Made by a program: the position numbers and the translations under genes. Under the pieces are notes generated by a model that saw nothing but the letters and a program-made list of their open reading frames with translations, did not search any database and was not told the origin of the DNA. This document shows positions 17,586 through 26,769 of a DNA stretch of 64,000 bases, piece by piece; within the stretch, counting starts at the first letter, position 1; every line of letters begins with the position of its first letter. The stretch comes from Nocardia rhamnosiphila NBRC 108938 (GTDB taxonomy: Bacteria > Actinomycetota > Actinomycetes > Mycobacteriales > Mycobacteriaceae): positions 372,001 to 436,000 of the forward strand of contig NZ_JOAJ01000007.1 of assembly GCF_000720425.1 (NCBI RefSeq), in the 5' to 3' direction.

Positions 17586-18962
17586 ATGACAGTCGCCCGC
17601 CCTGCCGAGTCCGTGAATGCGGTGATCAAGGCCTACGACATTCGCGGTGTGGTCTCCGACCAGCTCGACGCCGATTTCGTCCGGGACACCGGTGCCGCGT
17701 TCGCCCGGTTGATGCGAGGTGAGCAGGCACGGCGCATCGTCGTCGGGCACGATATGCGCGCCTCGTCCCCCGAGCTGGTGGCGGCTTTCGCCGAGGGCGT
17801 GCTCGCGCAGGGGCTGGATGTGGTCCATATCGGGCTCGCGTCCACCGATGAGCTGTACTTCGCCTCCGGCCGGCTCGACTGCCCGGGCGCCATGTTCACC
17901 GCCAGCCACAATCCGGCCCGCTACAACGGCATCAAGCTCTGCCGTCCGCGAGCGCTGCCGGTCGGTCAGGACACCGGTCTGGCGGCCATCGCCGAGGAGC
18001 TGGTGACAGGAGTGCCGGGTTACGACGGCGAGCCCGGTACCGCCACCGAGGTCGATCTGCTCGACGATTACGCCGCCTTCCTGCGCGACCTGGTGGATCT
18101 GGGCGGTATCCGGCCGCTGACCGTGGCGGTGGACGCCGGAAACGGGATGGGCGGGCATACCGTCCCCGCCGTCCTCGGCGCGCTGCCGCAGGTCACGGTC
18201 GTGCCGCTGTACTTCGAGCTGGACGGCAGCTTCCCCAACCACGAGGCCAACCCGCTCGATCCGAAGAATCTGGTGGATCTGCAGGCGCTGGTCCGCGACT
18301 CGGGGGCCGATATCGGCCTGGCCTTCGACGGCGACGCCGACCGCTGTTTCGTGGTCGACGAACTGGGCGATCCCGTCTCGCCGTCGGCCATCACGGCGCT
18401 GGTCGCCGAACGGGAGCTCGCCAAGGAACCCGGGGCCACCATCATCCATAATCTGATCACTTCCCGGTCGGTACCGGAGCTGGTGACCGAACTGGGCGGT
18501 AACCCGGTGCGGTCGCGGGTGGGTCATTCGTTCATCAAACAATTGATGGCCAGTTCCGGCGCCGTCTTCGGCGGGGAGCACTCCGCGCACTATTATTTCC
18601 GGGACTTCTGGGGCGCCGATTCCGGCATGCTGGCCGCTCTGCACGTACTCGCGGCCCTGGGCGAGGACAAGCGGCCCGTTTCGGAACTCATGTCCTCCTA
18701 CACCGCCTACGCCGCCTCCGGCGAGATCAACTCGACCGTCGACGACGCGGCCGCGCGCACCGGCGCCGTGCTCGACGCGTTCGGCGGGCGCGCGGTCTCG
18801 GTGGACCGTCTCGACGGCGTCACCGTGCAACTACCGGACCATGCCTGGTTCAACCTGCGCGCTTCCAATACCGAACCGCTGCTACGACTCAACGTCGAAG
18901 CCAGGTCGCAGGAGGAAGTAGACGCACTCGTGACCGAGATCCTGCGCATCGTCCGCGCCTGA
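17586..18962 (+). CDS. manB: Phosphomannomutase/phosphoglucomutase
   Basis: Cytosolic hexose-phosphate mutase of 458 aa interconverting mannose-6-P and mannose-1-P, feeding GDP-mannose for mannosylated lipids and glycans. The phosphoserine loop is FTASHNPARYNGIK (about residues 103-116), the Mg loop DGDADR (about 248-253), the sugar loop GGEHSAHYYF, and the phosphate-binding RASNTEPLLRLN near the C-terminus. It is the PmmA counterpart (Rv3257c) and leads the cluster with the Rv3256c homologue and manA. Confidence 0.95.
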   Translation: MTVARPAESVNAVIKAYDIRGVVSDQLDADFVRDTGAAFARLMRGEQARRIVVGHDMRASSPELVAAFAEGVLAQGLDVVHIGLASTDELYFASGRLDCPGAMFTASHNPARYNGIKLCRPRALPVGQDTGLAAIAEELVTGVPGYDGEPGTATEVDLLDDYAAFLRDLVDLGGIRPLTVAVDAGNGMGGHTVPAVLGALPQVTVVPLYFELDGSFPNHEANPLDPKNLVDLQALVRDSGADIGLAFDGDADRCFVVDELGDPVSPSAITALVAERELAKEPGATIIHNLITSRSVPELVTELGGNPVRSRVGHSFIKQLMASSGAVFGGEHSAHYYFRDFWGADSGMLAALHVLAALGEDKRPVSELMSSYTAYAASGEINSTVDDAAARTGAVLDAFGGRAVSVDRLDGVTVQLPDHAWFNLRASNTEPLLRLNVEARSQEEVDALVTEILRIVRA

Positions 18963-19076
18963 CTGGAATAGTGGAAATACACACCGTGGATTCGCCCGTT
19001 CCAGACCCGGTGTCCACAACGCGGGCGGTCGCGGCCGAGACCGACAACAGCGCGATGAGGGGAGGTGCCACGCCCG

Positions 19077-20273
19077 ATGATCGCTGACACCCCGGTACTC
19101 GATCTGGACGATGCCGCAATGCTCGAAGCCGCCGATACCGGCGGCGCCCTCCGTTCGGCTGCGTCCGGTGGTGCCCAGGTGCGTGCCACCGCGGCAGCCG
19201 TGGCAGAAGGCGCACTCACCCGGCTCGACGGTTTGCGCCCGCGAAGTCTGCTGCTGGTCTCCGGCGCCGGGCGGGCCGCCCGGGCCGCCGCGCTGCTCGT
19301 CGCGGCGCTCGGTGACCGGACCGGTCTGCCGCTGGTCCAGGTCACCACCGTGCCCTCGTGGGCCGGTCCGCTGGACGTGGTGCTGGTGGCCGGCGACGAC
19401 GCCGGCGATCCACGGCTCATCGATGCGGTCGACCGCGCGCTGCGCCGCGGCGCGGAGGTGGTCGTGGCGGCACCGGACGAAGGTCCGCTGCGTGCCGCCG
19501 CGGCCGGGCGGGCCGCGCTGCTCGCGCCCCGCATCCCGGTACTCGACGAGAACCGGCTGCTGCGCTACCTCGGCATCGGCATCGCGGTGCTGCGAACCAT
19601 CGACGGGCACCGCAGCGCCACCTTCCTGCCCGAACTGGCCGAACTGGCCGATGTGCTCGACACCGAGGCCCTGCGCGACGGTCCGCAGCACGAGGTCTTC
19701 CACAATCCCGCCAAGAATCTGGCCGCGCGGACCCAGCAGCGCGGACTCATCCTCGCCGGTGACACCGAAGCCACCACCGGGCTGGCGGTGCACGCGGCCG
19801 AGGTGCTGCTGCAATCGGCGGGCCGCACCGCGACCGCGGTGGACCTCACCGTCGCCGTGACGGCGCTACCCCGTCTGGTGAACGCCGCCACCGCGGCCGC
19901 GCCGGACTACGATCCGCTGTTCCACGACGAGCAACTCGACGGACCGCCGCCGGTGGAGAAGAAGCGGATCTTCGTGTGCAGTACCGACTCCGATCTCGTC
20001 GCGGCGCGCCGCCGGATCGCGGTATTCGGTGGGGCGGGTGGCGGCACCGTGGACGCCGACCTGGTCACCGCGGAGCTCGAAGCGATCCCCGCCGACCCCG
20101 CCCGCGCCGGATCGGCGGAGCCCCAACCGGTAACCGCACCGATCGGCGGTGAACTGGAACGTCTGGCGGTACTCGCGCTGCGCTGGGAGATGGCAGCGGC
20201 CTATCTGCGGCTCATCGGTGGCCGGGCGGTCGCGGCGAGCGATCCGGACAGCTACGACGGGGGACACTACTAG
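19077..20273 (+). CDS. SIS-domain phosphosugar isomerase-like protein (Rv3256c homologue)
   Basis: Protein of 398 aa between phosphomannomutase and manA. It resembles the TobH/bifunctional PGI-PMI-like family: an N-terminal sugar-isomerase half (RSLLLVSGAGRAARAAALLVAAL) and a C-terminal half with RTQQRGLILAGDTEATTGLAVHAAEVLLQSAG. Neighbours suggest a role in mannose-phosphate supply or its regulation, but activity is not shown. The ATG at 19077 lies 11 nt after GGGGAGG; a GTG at 19065 inside that site is less likely. It ends in TAGTG, overlapping the manA start by 1 nt. Confidence 0.85.
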   Translation: MIADTPVLDLDDAAMLEAADTGGALRSAASGGAQVRATAAAVAEGALTRLDGLRPRSLLLVSGAGRAARAAALLVAALGDRTGLPLVQVTTVPSWAGPLDVVLVAGDDAGDPRLIDAVDRALRRGAEVVVAAPDEGPLRAAAAGRAALLAPRIPVLDENRLLRYLGIGIAVLRTIDGHRSATFLPELAELADVLDTEALRDGPQHEVFHNPAKNLAARTQQRGLILAGDTEATTGLAVHAAEVLLQSAGRTATAVDLTVAVTALPRLVNAATAAAPDYDPLFHDEQLDGPPPVEKKRIFVCSTDSDLVAARRRIAVFGGAGGGTVDADLVTAELEAIPADPARAGSAEPQPVTAPIGGELERLAVLALRWEMAAAYLRLIGGRAVAASDPDSYDGGHY

Positions 20274-21487
20274 TGCACGAACTCGTGGGTGCGCTGCGCT
20301 CGTATGCCTGGGGCTCACGCACCGCGCTCGCCGAACTCTGCGGACGCCAGGTCCCGTCGGCGCATCCGGAAGCGGAATTGTGGTTCGGTGCCCATCCCGC
20401 CGACCCCGCCTACCTGCGCACCGACGACGGCACCCGGTCGTTGCTGGAGGTGGTGTCGGAGAATCCGGGCGAGGAACTCGGTGCCGCCGCCACGCGGTTC
20501 GGTGACCGGCTGCCGTTCCTGTTGAAGATTTTGGCCGCCGAGGAACCGCTGTCGCTGCAGGCCCATCCGAGCGCGGAACAGGCACGGTCCGGTTTCGCCC
20601 GGGAGAACCGCACCCAGGTGCCGCTCGATTCCCCGATGCGCAATTACCGCGACGACAGCCACAAACCCGAACTGGTGGTCGCGCTGGAGAGGTTCGAGGC
20701 ACTCGCCGGTTTCCGTGACCCGTTGCGCACTGTGGACCTGTTCCGGGCTCTGGATGTCGCCGAACTCGCCCAGTATGCCGGCCTACTTGCCGCGCAACCC
20801 GATTCCGACGGCCTGCGAACTCTGTTCACCAGCTGGATCACCCTCCCGCCGACCGTATTGGACACCCTGCTGCCGACCGTGCTGGACGGCTGCGTGCGGT
20901 ATCTGTCCGGTTCCGAACGCGAATTCGCCGCCGAAGCCCGCACCACCCTGGAACTGGCCGAAGCCTATCCCGGTGACGCCGGTGTGCTGGCCGCGATGCT
21001 GCTGAACCGGATCACCCTGCAACCCGGTCAAGGACTGTTCCTCGCCGCCGGGAATCTGCACGCCTACCTGCACGGCGTGGCCGTGGAGATCATGGCCAAC
21101 TCCGACAACGTGCTGCGCGGCGGTCTCACGCCCAAACACGTCGATGTCCCGGAACTGCTGAAAGTGCTGGATTTCGAACCGATCGACCTGCCCCTGGTCC
21201 TCCCCCGGCCCGCCGGCGACGGCTCCGTCCGCTACCCCACCCCCGCTCCCGAATTCGCGCTGCGCCGCTTCGACCTCACCGCCGGATCCGCCCTGGTACC
21301 CCTGACCGACGCGGGCCCGGGCATCGTGCTCTGCACAGCCGGTTCGGCCCGCTTACTCGATGGCGACTCGAAGGTCACGCTGACCCGCGGCTCGGCCGCG
21401 TGGATTTCGGCGGCGGACAAGGACATCCGCGCCCAGGCCACGGGCGAACCGGCCACGCTGTTCTGCGCCTGCGTCGGCGCTGTCTAA
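20273..21487 (+). CDS. manA: Mannose-6-phosphate isomerase, type I
   Basis: Zinc enzyme of 404 aa converting fructose-6-P to mannose-6-P. It shows the type I signature: GSRTALAELCG, ELWFGAHP, KILAAEEPLSLQAHPS (Gln and His zinc ligands), the HKPELVVAL segment with the Glu ligand, and the cupin part GNLHAYLHGVAVEIMANSDNVLRGGLTPKH with the last His ligand and catalytic Arg. The GTG start shares one base with the upstream TAG. Corresponds to Rv3255c; together with manB it supplies mannose-1-P. Confidence 0.95.
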   Translation: MHELVGALRSYAWGSRTALAELCGRQVPSAHPEAELWFGAHPADPAYLRTDDGTRSLLEVVSENPGEELGAAATRFGDRLPFLLKILAAEEPLSLQAHPSAEQARSGFARENRTQVPLDSPMRNYRDDSHKPELVVALERFEALAGFRDPLRTVDLFRALDVAELAQYAGLLAAQPDSDGLRTLFTSWITLPPTVLDTLLPTVLDGCVRYLSGSEREFAAEARTTLELAEAYPGDAGVLAAMLLNRITLQPGQGLFLAAGNLHAYLHGVAVEIMANSDNVLRGGLTPKHVDVPELLKVLDFEPIDLPLVLPRPAGDGSVRYPTPAPEFALRRFDLTAGSALVPLTDAGPGIVLCTAGSARLLDGDSKVTLTRGSAAWISAADKDIRAQATGEPATLFCACVGAV

Positions 21488-21543
21488 TTGGCGGCGTTTC
21501 CGGCGTCACGGGGCCTCGACCCCGCGCCGCCGGAGGCGGCGCC
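21487..21543. repeat. Dispersed GC palindrome, copy C
   Basis: Begins ATTGGCGGCGTTTCCGGCG, continues through GGCCTCGACCCC and ends in the hairpin GCGCCGCC-GGA-GGCGGCGC (21524-21542). It overlaps the last base of manA and may act as its terminator. It appears to be two inverted units of the element at 16991 and 17517. Confidence 0.65.
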
Positions 21544-21622
21544 ATCCAACACAGCATAGGCTGTTGCGCGGCTGTCGCATCGGACCAATGGTTCGGGCAT
21601 CGGAGTAGCAGGAGGGTGGCGG

Positions 21623-22549
21623 ATGTCGGCTGGTGGAAGTAAGAGGGCGATTCTTGCCGCGTTGTCGGCGAATGCCGGGATCGCGGTGGCCAAGTTCGTC
21701 GGTGCGGCGATCACCGGGTCGGCGTCGATGCTGGCGGAGGGTGTGCACTCGGTGGCCGATACCGCCAACCAGGGTTTGTTGTTGTTCGGGCAGAATCGGG
21801 CCGAGCAGCAGGCCGATGAACTGCATCCGTTCGGGTACGGGCGTAGCCGTTATTTCTATTCGTTCGTGGTGGCGCTGGTGCTGTTCACACTGGGTTCGGT
21901 GTATGCGCTGTACGAGGGTGTGCACAAGATCCAGCATCCCGAGGAGTTGAGTTCGCCGATCGTGGCCGTGGTGATCCTGGTGATCGCTATCGGGTTGGAG
22001 AGCTACAGTTTCCGCACCGCGGTGAAGGAGTCGGCGCCGCTGAAGGGGCGGGCGAGCTGGTGGCAGTTCATTCGTAATTCGCGGAGTCCGGAATTGCCGG
22101 TGGTGCTGCTGGAGGACACCGGCGCGTTGATCGGTCTGGTTTTCGCGCTCGGTGGTGTGGGGCTCACGATGGTGACCGGCGATCCGGTGTGGGACGGGGT
22201 GGGCACGCTGGCGATCGGTGGCCTGCTGGGCGTGATCGCGATCGTGTTGATCATCGAGATGCAGAGTCTGCTGATCGGTGAGGGTGCGACTCCCGCGGAG
22301 GACCGGGCGATTCGCGAGAACCTGGTGGACGGGATCACGATCGACCGCCTGATCCATATCAAGACCCAGTATCTGGGCCCGGAGGAGCTGCTGGTGGCGG
22401 CGAAGGTCGCGGTGACGCCGGGGCTGGATATCGACCGGATCGCGGCGGGTATCGATGCGGCGGAGAGCCGGGTGCGGGCGGCGGTCCCGGCCGCGCGGAT
22501 CATCTATCTGGAACCGGACCTGTATCGCGAGACCGCGCGCGAAGCCTAG
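21623..22549 (+). CDS. Cation diffusion facilitator family transporter
   Basis: Membrane protein of 308 aa of the CDF/ZnT type, exporting Zn2+, Fe2+ or related divalent ions by proton exchange. Metal-site motifs are EGVHSVADTANQ (HSxAD in TM2) and LLEDTGALIG (TM5, ExxG-type instead of HxxxD). Six hydrophobic segments precede a cytoplasmic C-terminal domain starting near EDRAIRENLVDG. AGGAGGG lies 7 nt before the ATG. The stop codon shares the palindrome CTAG with the convergent gene (overlap 22546-22549). Confidence 0.92.
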   Translation: MSAGGSKRAILAALSANAGIAVAKFVGAAITGSASMLAEGVHSVADTANQGLLLFGQNRAEQQADELHPFGYGRSRYFYSFVVALVLFTLGSVYALYEGVHKIQHPEELSSPIVAVVILVIAIGLESYSFRTAVKESAPLKGRASWWQFIRNSRSPELPVVLLEDTGALIGLVFALGGVGLTMVTGDPVWDGVGTLAIGGLLGVIAIVLIIEMQSLLIGEGATPAEDRAIRENLVDGITIDRLIHIKTQYLGPEELLVAAKVAVTPGLDIDRIAAGIDAAESRVRAAVPAARIIYLEPDLYRETAREA

Positions 22550-24018
22550 GGTGCCGGGTCCGGTGCGGTGTCCGCGGTGAGCAGCCGGTAGGGATCGGCG
22601 CGGTTGCCGAAGACCGTGCGCAGTACGTGCCGGGCGGCGTGTACACCGCTCATTCCGTGGACACCGCCGCCGGGCGGGGTGGCCGAGGAGCACAGGTAGA
22701 CGCCGGGCAGCCCGGTGCTGTACGGATTCCAGCGCGGTACCGGGCGGAAAACGGTCTGCGCGAGGGTCATCGCTCCCGCGTTGATATCGCCGCCGACATA
22801 GTTCGCGTTGTAGGCGGGCATTTCGGCGGCCGTCCGCACATGTTTCGCGAGGACGAGGTCGCGGAAGCCGGGGGCGAATCGTTCGATCTGGTCGGCGACG
22901 AGTTCACTGACGTCCCGGTCGGAGCCGTGCGGTACGTGGGCGTAGGTGTAGAGAGTGTGCTGTCCGGCGGGGGCCCGGGTCGGGTCGACCACGCCGGGCT
23001 GGATGACCATGGTGAAGGGGCGGTCGGTGTGGATTCCGGCGGCTACCGCGTGTTCGGCGGCCATCGCTTCGGCCCGGCTGCCGACCAGGTGCAGGGTGCC
23101 GGCTTCGGCGCATCCGGGCGCCTGCCATGGCACCGGTCCCGATAGCGCGAAATCCACTTTGCAGGAGCCGCCGCCGTAGCGGTATCGGTCGAGCCGGCGG
23201 CGATATCCGGCGGGTAGCCGGTCGCCGGCGATCCGGACCAGTTCGGCCGGCGCGATATCGCAGAGCACCGCGCGCGCGTCCGGGAATTCCGCCAAGGAGT
23301 CCACCCGGTGACCGGTGTGCAGCCGCCCGCCGCGCCGGCGCAGGTCGGCGGCCAGCGCGTCCATGATCGCCTGGCTGCCGCCGCGCGGCACGGGCCAGCC
23401 GCCCGCGTGGGCGAGGGTGGCCAGCAGCAGTCCGGCGCCCACCGCGGGGAGCTGCCGGGGCGGGATGATGACGTGTTCGGCGACCCCGGTGAACAACGCG
23501 GGCGCGACCCCGCCGCGGAAACGGGTGTTCCACAGCGGGGAGCCCTGTTCGAGCATGCGCAGGCCGAACCGGATGGTGGCGGAACTGAAGGGGATGCGCC
23601 GCATATCCGACATCGCCGTGCGTACGACGTGCTGCCAGTCCCGGACCAGCGGTCCGAACAGCGAGCGCCAGGCCTTGCCGTCGGCCCCCAGGCCGTCGGC
23701 TGTCTGTTCCAGGTCCCGCCATGCGATCCCGGCAGTGCCGCCGTCCAGCGGATGGGCGTAGGAGGCCACCGGGGTGAGCAGTTCGACCCCGTGCGCGGCG
23801 AGATCGAACGCCTGGAAGAAGGGGGAGGCCAGGGCCATGGGATGGGCGCCCGCGCATTCGTCGTGCCGGAACCCGGGCAGGGTCGTTTCCGCGGTCCGGC
23901 AACCGCCGCCCAGAGTGTCCGCGGCCTCGTACACCTCGACCTCGAGGCCCGCGGCGGCCATGGTCACCGCCGCCGCGAGGCCGTTGGGGCCGGAACCTAC
24001 CACTACGACATCCGCCAT
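22546..24018 (-). CDS. Phytoene-desaturase-like FAD-dependent oxidoreductase
   Basis: Protein of 490 aa. The N-terminal Rossmann motif VVVVGSGPNGLAAAV with E31VYEAADTLGGGCRT binds FAD, and the C-terminal VYLCSSATPPGGGVHGMSG is the second FAD-binding segment of the amine oxidase/CrtI superfamily. It resembles the NAD(P)/FAD-dependent PYROXD2/retinol-saturase branch rather than true carotenoid CrtI, and no other carotenoid genes are present. Substrate unknown. The ATG at 24018 begins the Rossmann fold directly. Nearby genes on the same strand are RidA and a P450. Confidence 0.85.
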   Translation of the reverse strand: MADVVVVGSGPNGLAAAVTMAAAGLEVEVYEAADTLGGGCRTAETTLPGFRHDECAGAHPMALASPFFQAFDLAAHGVELLTPVASYAHPLDGGTAGIAWRDLEQTADGLGADGKAWRSLFGPLVRDWQHVVRTAMSDMRRIPFSSATIRFGLRMLEQGSPLWNTRFRGGVAPALFTGVAEHVIIPPRQLPAVGAGLLLATLAHAGGWPVPRGGSQAIMDALAADLRRRGGRLHTGHRVDSLAEFPDARAVLCDIAPAELVRIAGDRLPAGYRRRLDRYRYGGGSCKVDFALSGPVPWQAPGCAEAGTLHLVGSRAEAMAAEHAVAAGIHTDRPFTMVIQPGVVDPTRAPAGQHTLYTYAHVPHGSDRDVSELVADQIERFAPGFRDLVLAKHVRTAAEMPAYNANYVGGDINAGAMTLAQTVFRPVPRWNPYSTGLPGVYLCSSATPPGGGVHGMSGVHAARHVLRTVFGNRADPYRLLTADTAPDPAP

Positions 24019-24044
24019 CCCCCGATTCTGCCTTCTCGGACGGT

Positions 24045-24440
24045 TCAGGGTCGGACAGCCACCGCATCCACCTCGAACTGCATTGCCGGTAGCGCGAGGG
24101 CCGCGACGCCGATCAGCGTCTGGACCGGTGGCCGATCACCCCAGATCTCGGCGATCTTCGCGCCGACCACGGCCAGTTTTTCCGGGCCGTGGTCGACGAT
24201 ATGGGTGCGCAACTGGGCGATATCGGCGAAATCCAGGCTCGCCGAACGCAACGCGACGCCCAGGTTGGCGAACGCCCGCTCCACCTGACCGGCGAAATCG
24301 TCGGTTGTGGTGGCGCCCGCTGCGTCGGAATCGTATTGACCGGCTATGAAGACCAGTTCACCACGGGTGACGGCCACATGGCTGTAGCCGAACGGGACCG
24401 GATCGTGCAGAGCCGGCGGGTTGCTTATCTCGATGGACAT
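24045..24440 (-). CDS. RidA family protein
   Basis: Protein of 131 aa of the YjgF/YER057c/UK114 family, with HVAVTRGELVFIAGQYD at the start and VGVAALALPAMQFEVDAVAV at the end (the segment PxxxVEI-like in RidA). RidA hydrolyses reactive enamine/imine intermediates, but many paralogues lack the catalytic Arg; the usual Arg-containing strand is not obvious here, so deaminase activity is uncertain. GAGGAG lies 7 nt upstream of the ATG. It lies between a P450 and an FAD oxidoreductase, suggesting a role in the same oxidative pathway. Confidence 0.85.
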   Translation of the reverse strand: MSIEISNPPALHDPVPFGYSHVAVTRGELVFIAGQYDSDAAGATTTDDFAGQVERAFANLGVALRSASLDFADIAQLRTHIVDHGPEKLAVVGAKIAEIWGDRPPVQTLIGVAALALPAMQFEVDAVAVRP

Positions 24441-24519
24441 ACCAGATCTCCTCGGTGTGCTGACTGTCGACAGTGATCCGACGATTCGTGCGCGCCGACT
24501 GTGACATCACCACCGCGGA

Positions 24520-25824
24520 TCAGGCGATGGGCTGCCTGGCCCGGGCGCGGGGACCGGTGTGGACCGGCAGGGTCTCGTAGCCGTGCAGGGTGTACAGCTG
24601 CCGTCGCCGCGGCGTGCCGCCGAGCCGGAGGTCGGGGAACTGTTCGAAGAGAGCGCGCAACGCGTGGGCCGCCTCCATCCGGGCGAGGCTGGCGCCGAGA
24701 CAGGCGTGGATACCGCTGCTGAAGCCGAGGTGTTCCTTGGCGTTGGGGCGGGTGATGTCGAAGCGGGCCGGGTCGGGGAACATCGCCGGGTCGCGGTTGG
24801 CGCCGGCCAGCGACAGCACCAGGGTCGCGCCTTTGCGCAACCGGCGGCCCGCGATGTCCACCTCGGTGTGCGCCAGCCGCGCGGTGGTCTGCACCGGGGG
24901 ATCGAAACGCAGGATCTCCTCCACCGCGCCGGGCCACAGCTCCGGCTCGGCCCGGAGGCGGGCGAGCTGCTCGGGATGTTCGAGCAGCAGCACGATCCCC
25001 TTGGAGATGAGGTTGACGGTGGTCTCGAAACCCGCACCCATCAGCAGGGTCGCCGAGGCGCAGAGTTCGTAGGTGGACAGTTCTCCCTGGCGGACCAGGC
25101 TGCTGAGGATATCGTCGCCGGGTTCGGCGCGCAGCCGGTCGATATGGTCGAGCAGATAGTCCTGTACCGCTTCCGAGGAGCGCATGGCGCGGTCGTGGGC
25201 GCGCCAGGAGATGCCGATATCCAGCAGCGGGCTGATGGCATCACCCCAGCTCAGGAACATCTGCCGATCGCGGTCGGGAAACCCGAGCATTTCGGAGATG
25301 ATGGCGATCGGCACCTGCGACGCGAACTGGCCGACCAGGTCGGCGGGAGCGTCCTCGGGCAGGGCGGCGAGCAGTTCGTCGGTGACCGTGACGACCCGGT
25401 CCCGGAGGCGGCCGATGGCCCGCGGGGTGAAGGCCGCGGCGACCGGTTTGCGCATCCGGGTGTGTTCGGGCTGGTCGATCATCAACATGGAGGGCGGATC
25501 GACGGGATTGGCCGGGATCGGGCGCCGCGCCAGCGCACGGCGGGCGAACCCGGGCAGGCGGACGAGCGCGGGCATGCCCACTCCGAAGCGGTTGTCCCGC
25601 AGGACTTCCCGGACCACCGCATGATCCATGGTGATCCACAGGGGTCCGGCGCGATGCACTCCGCCCTCCCCGCGTAGTTCCTCGAGCAACGGGTACGGGT
25701 TCGTGATCCCCTCGGGGCCGCCGTTGAGGCGGGCGAACAGATCCCCCCGGCGCAGCTGCGCCTTCTTCGCGACGCGGATCAGCCCGTGCTGATTCACCCA
25801 GCGGAACACGTATTCCGGTTTCAT
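24520..25824 (-). CDS. Cytochrome P450
   Basis: Soluble bacterial P450 of 434 aa. The I-helix oxygen groove reads GAGFETT, the K-helix EEILRFDPP gives ExxR, and the heme loop FSSGIHACLG places the thiolate Cys at residue 375. The ATG at 25824 was preferred over the GTG at 25830 because AGGAG then sits 9 nt upstream. No ferredoxin is adjacent. The family cannot be named from sequence reading alone; gene context (RidA, CrtI-like oxidoreductase) suggests a small lineage-specific oxidation operon inserted between the CDF gene and TIGR03089. Confidence 0.92.
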   Translation of the reverse strand: MKPEYVFRWVNQHGLIRVAKKAQLRRGDLFARLNGGPEGITNPYPLLEELRGEGGVHRAGPLWITMDHAVVREVLRDNRFGVGMPALVRLPGFARRALARRPIPANPVDPPSMLMIDQPEHTRMRKPVAAAFTPRAIGRLRDRVVTVTDELLAALPEDAPADLVGQFASQVPIAIISEMLGFPDRDRQMFLSWGDAISPLLDIGISWRAHDRAMRSSEAVQDYLLDHIDRLRAEPGDDILSSLVRQGELSTYELCASATLLMGAGFETTVNLISKGIVLLLEHPEQLARLRAEPELWPGAVEEILRFDPPVQTTARLAHTEVDIAGRRLRKGATLVLSLAGANRDPAMFPDPARFDITRPNAKEHLGFSSGIHACLGASLARMEAAHALRALFEQFPDLRLGGTPRRRQLYTLHGYETLPVHTGPRARARQPIA

Positions 25825-26033
25825 TCCCACCCACTCCTGTCGTGCCGACCGCGTCCTGCGTGCCTGGCCCGCCCGGCGGCCCGGGCGGCGCGCACGGTGG
25901 CCTGGTCGGCCCGGTCGCGTTGCTCGTCCACCGGCACCGGAGGACCACCGCTACGAACGCTACGGAACGCGCGGCGGCCGGGGAACCTGCCGGAGTCGGA
26001 AACCTCGGCCCTACCGTGGTAGGAGAGGACCTC

Positions 26034-26753
26034 TCACAGAACGCAGGTGACCCGTTCGCTTTCCACCCGCCGCTCCCGCAGCGCCGGATCGGGATTGGCC
26101 ACCTGAACCAGGGAGGCGCCCGCGGTGAGCACCGCGAGGTAACCGTCGATCAATTCGGCGGGCGTATCCCAGGAGGCGCTGGAGAGCACCCGGTCACCTT
26201 CGGCGAAACCTTGCCGGGCAGCGGATTTCCGGGCCTCGGCGAGCACCTCCGATACCGGCATACCGTCGAGGGCCGCACCGGTGCCACCGGGCAGGAACTG
26301 ATCTCCGTGCACGCGGACCGCGGTCGCGTAGTCGGTGACCCCGATCGGCAGATCCCGGACCGGCCCACCCATCGGGTCCAGCGACAACGCCGCCACCTCG
26401 GGCGCGTCCTCGGTTTCGGCCAGCCGGTCCGCCGCGGCGAAAACGAGTTCCGCGTCGGGGTCGGCGTGCAGTACCACTTCGGTTCCCGCCCACCAGCAGC
26501 CGAGCAGGACCGCCGCGGTCTGCCAGTGCGCGGGCAGCAGCACCGCGACCCGGGCGCCCGGGGTGAGCCCGAACTCGTCGCGGATCAGATTGCCGGTTTT
26601 GGCGGCCCAGTTGGCGAGGGTGAGCCCGGACAGCTCGATCCGGGCGCCGGTCGCGTCGTCGTACCAGGTGACGCGGGGGGCGGCCGGTTCGCGGTCCAGA
26701 ATCGGCTCGAGCACCGCTTCGGGAAGGGTTGTTGCCTGGTCTATGTCACGCAT
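26034..26753 (-). CDS. TIGR03089 family protein (truncated adenylation-like)
   Basis: Protein of 239 aa resembling only the N-terminal part of AMP-binding enzymes (GLTLANWAAKTGNLIRDEFGLTPGARVAVLLPAHWQTAAVLLGCWWAG). The TSGTTG-type ATP loop and the C-terminal lid are absent, so it is unlikely to adenylate a substrate. The short length is the norm for this family, which is conserved beside the LCP ligase gene in Mycobacteriales (Rv3268). Only 16 nt separate it from the LCP gene upstream, suggesting co-transcription. Function unknown. Confidence 0.85.
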   Translation of the reverse strand: MRDIDQATTLPEAVLEPILDREPAAPRVTWYDDATGARIELSGLTLANWAAKTGNLIRDEFGLTPGARVAVLLPAHWQTAAVLLGCWWAGTEVVLHADPDAELVFAAADRLAETEDAPEVAALSLDPMGGPVRDLPIGVTDYATAVRVHGDQFLPGGTGAALDGMPVSEVLAEARKSAARQGFAEGDRVLSSASWDTPAELIDGYLAVLTAGASLVQVANPDPALRERRVESERVTCVL

Positions 26754-26769
26754 CGTCTGCTTTCGGCGC

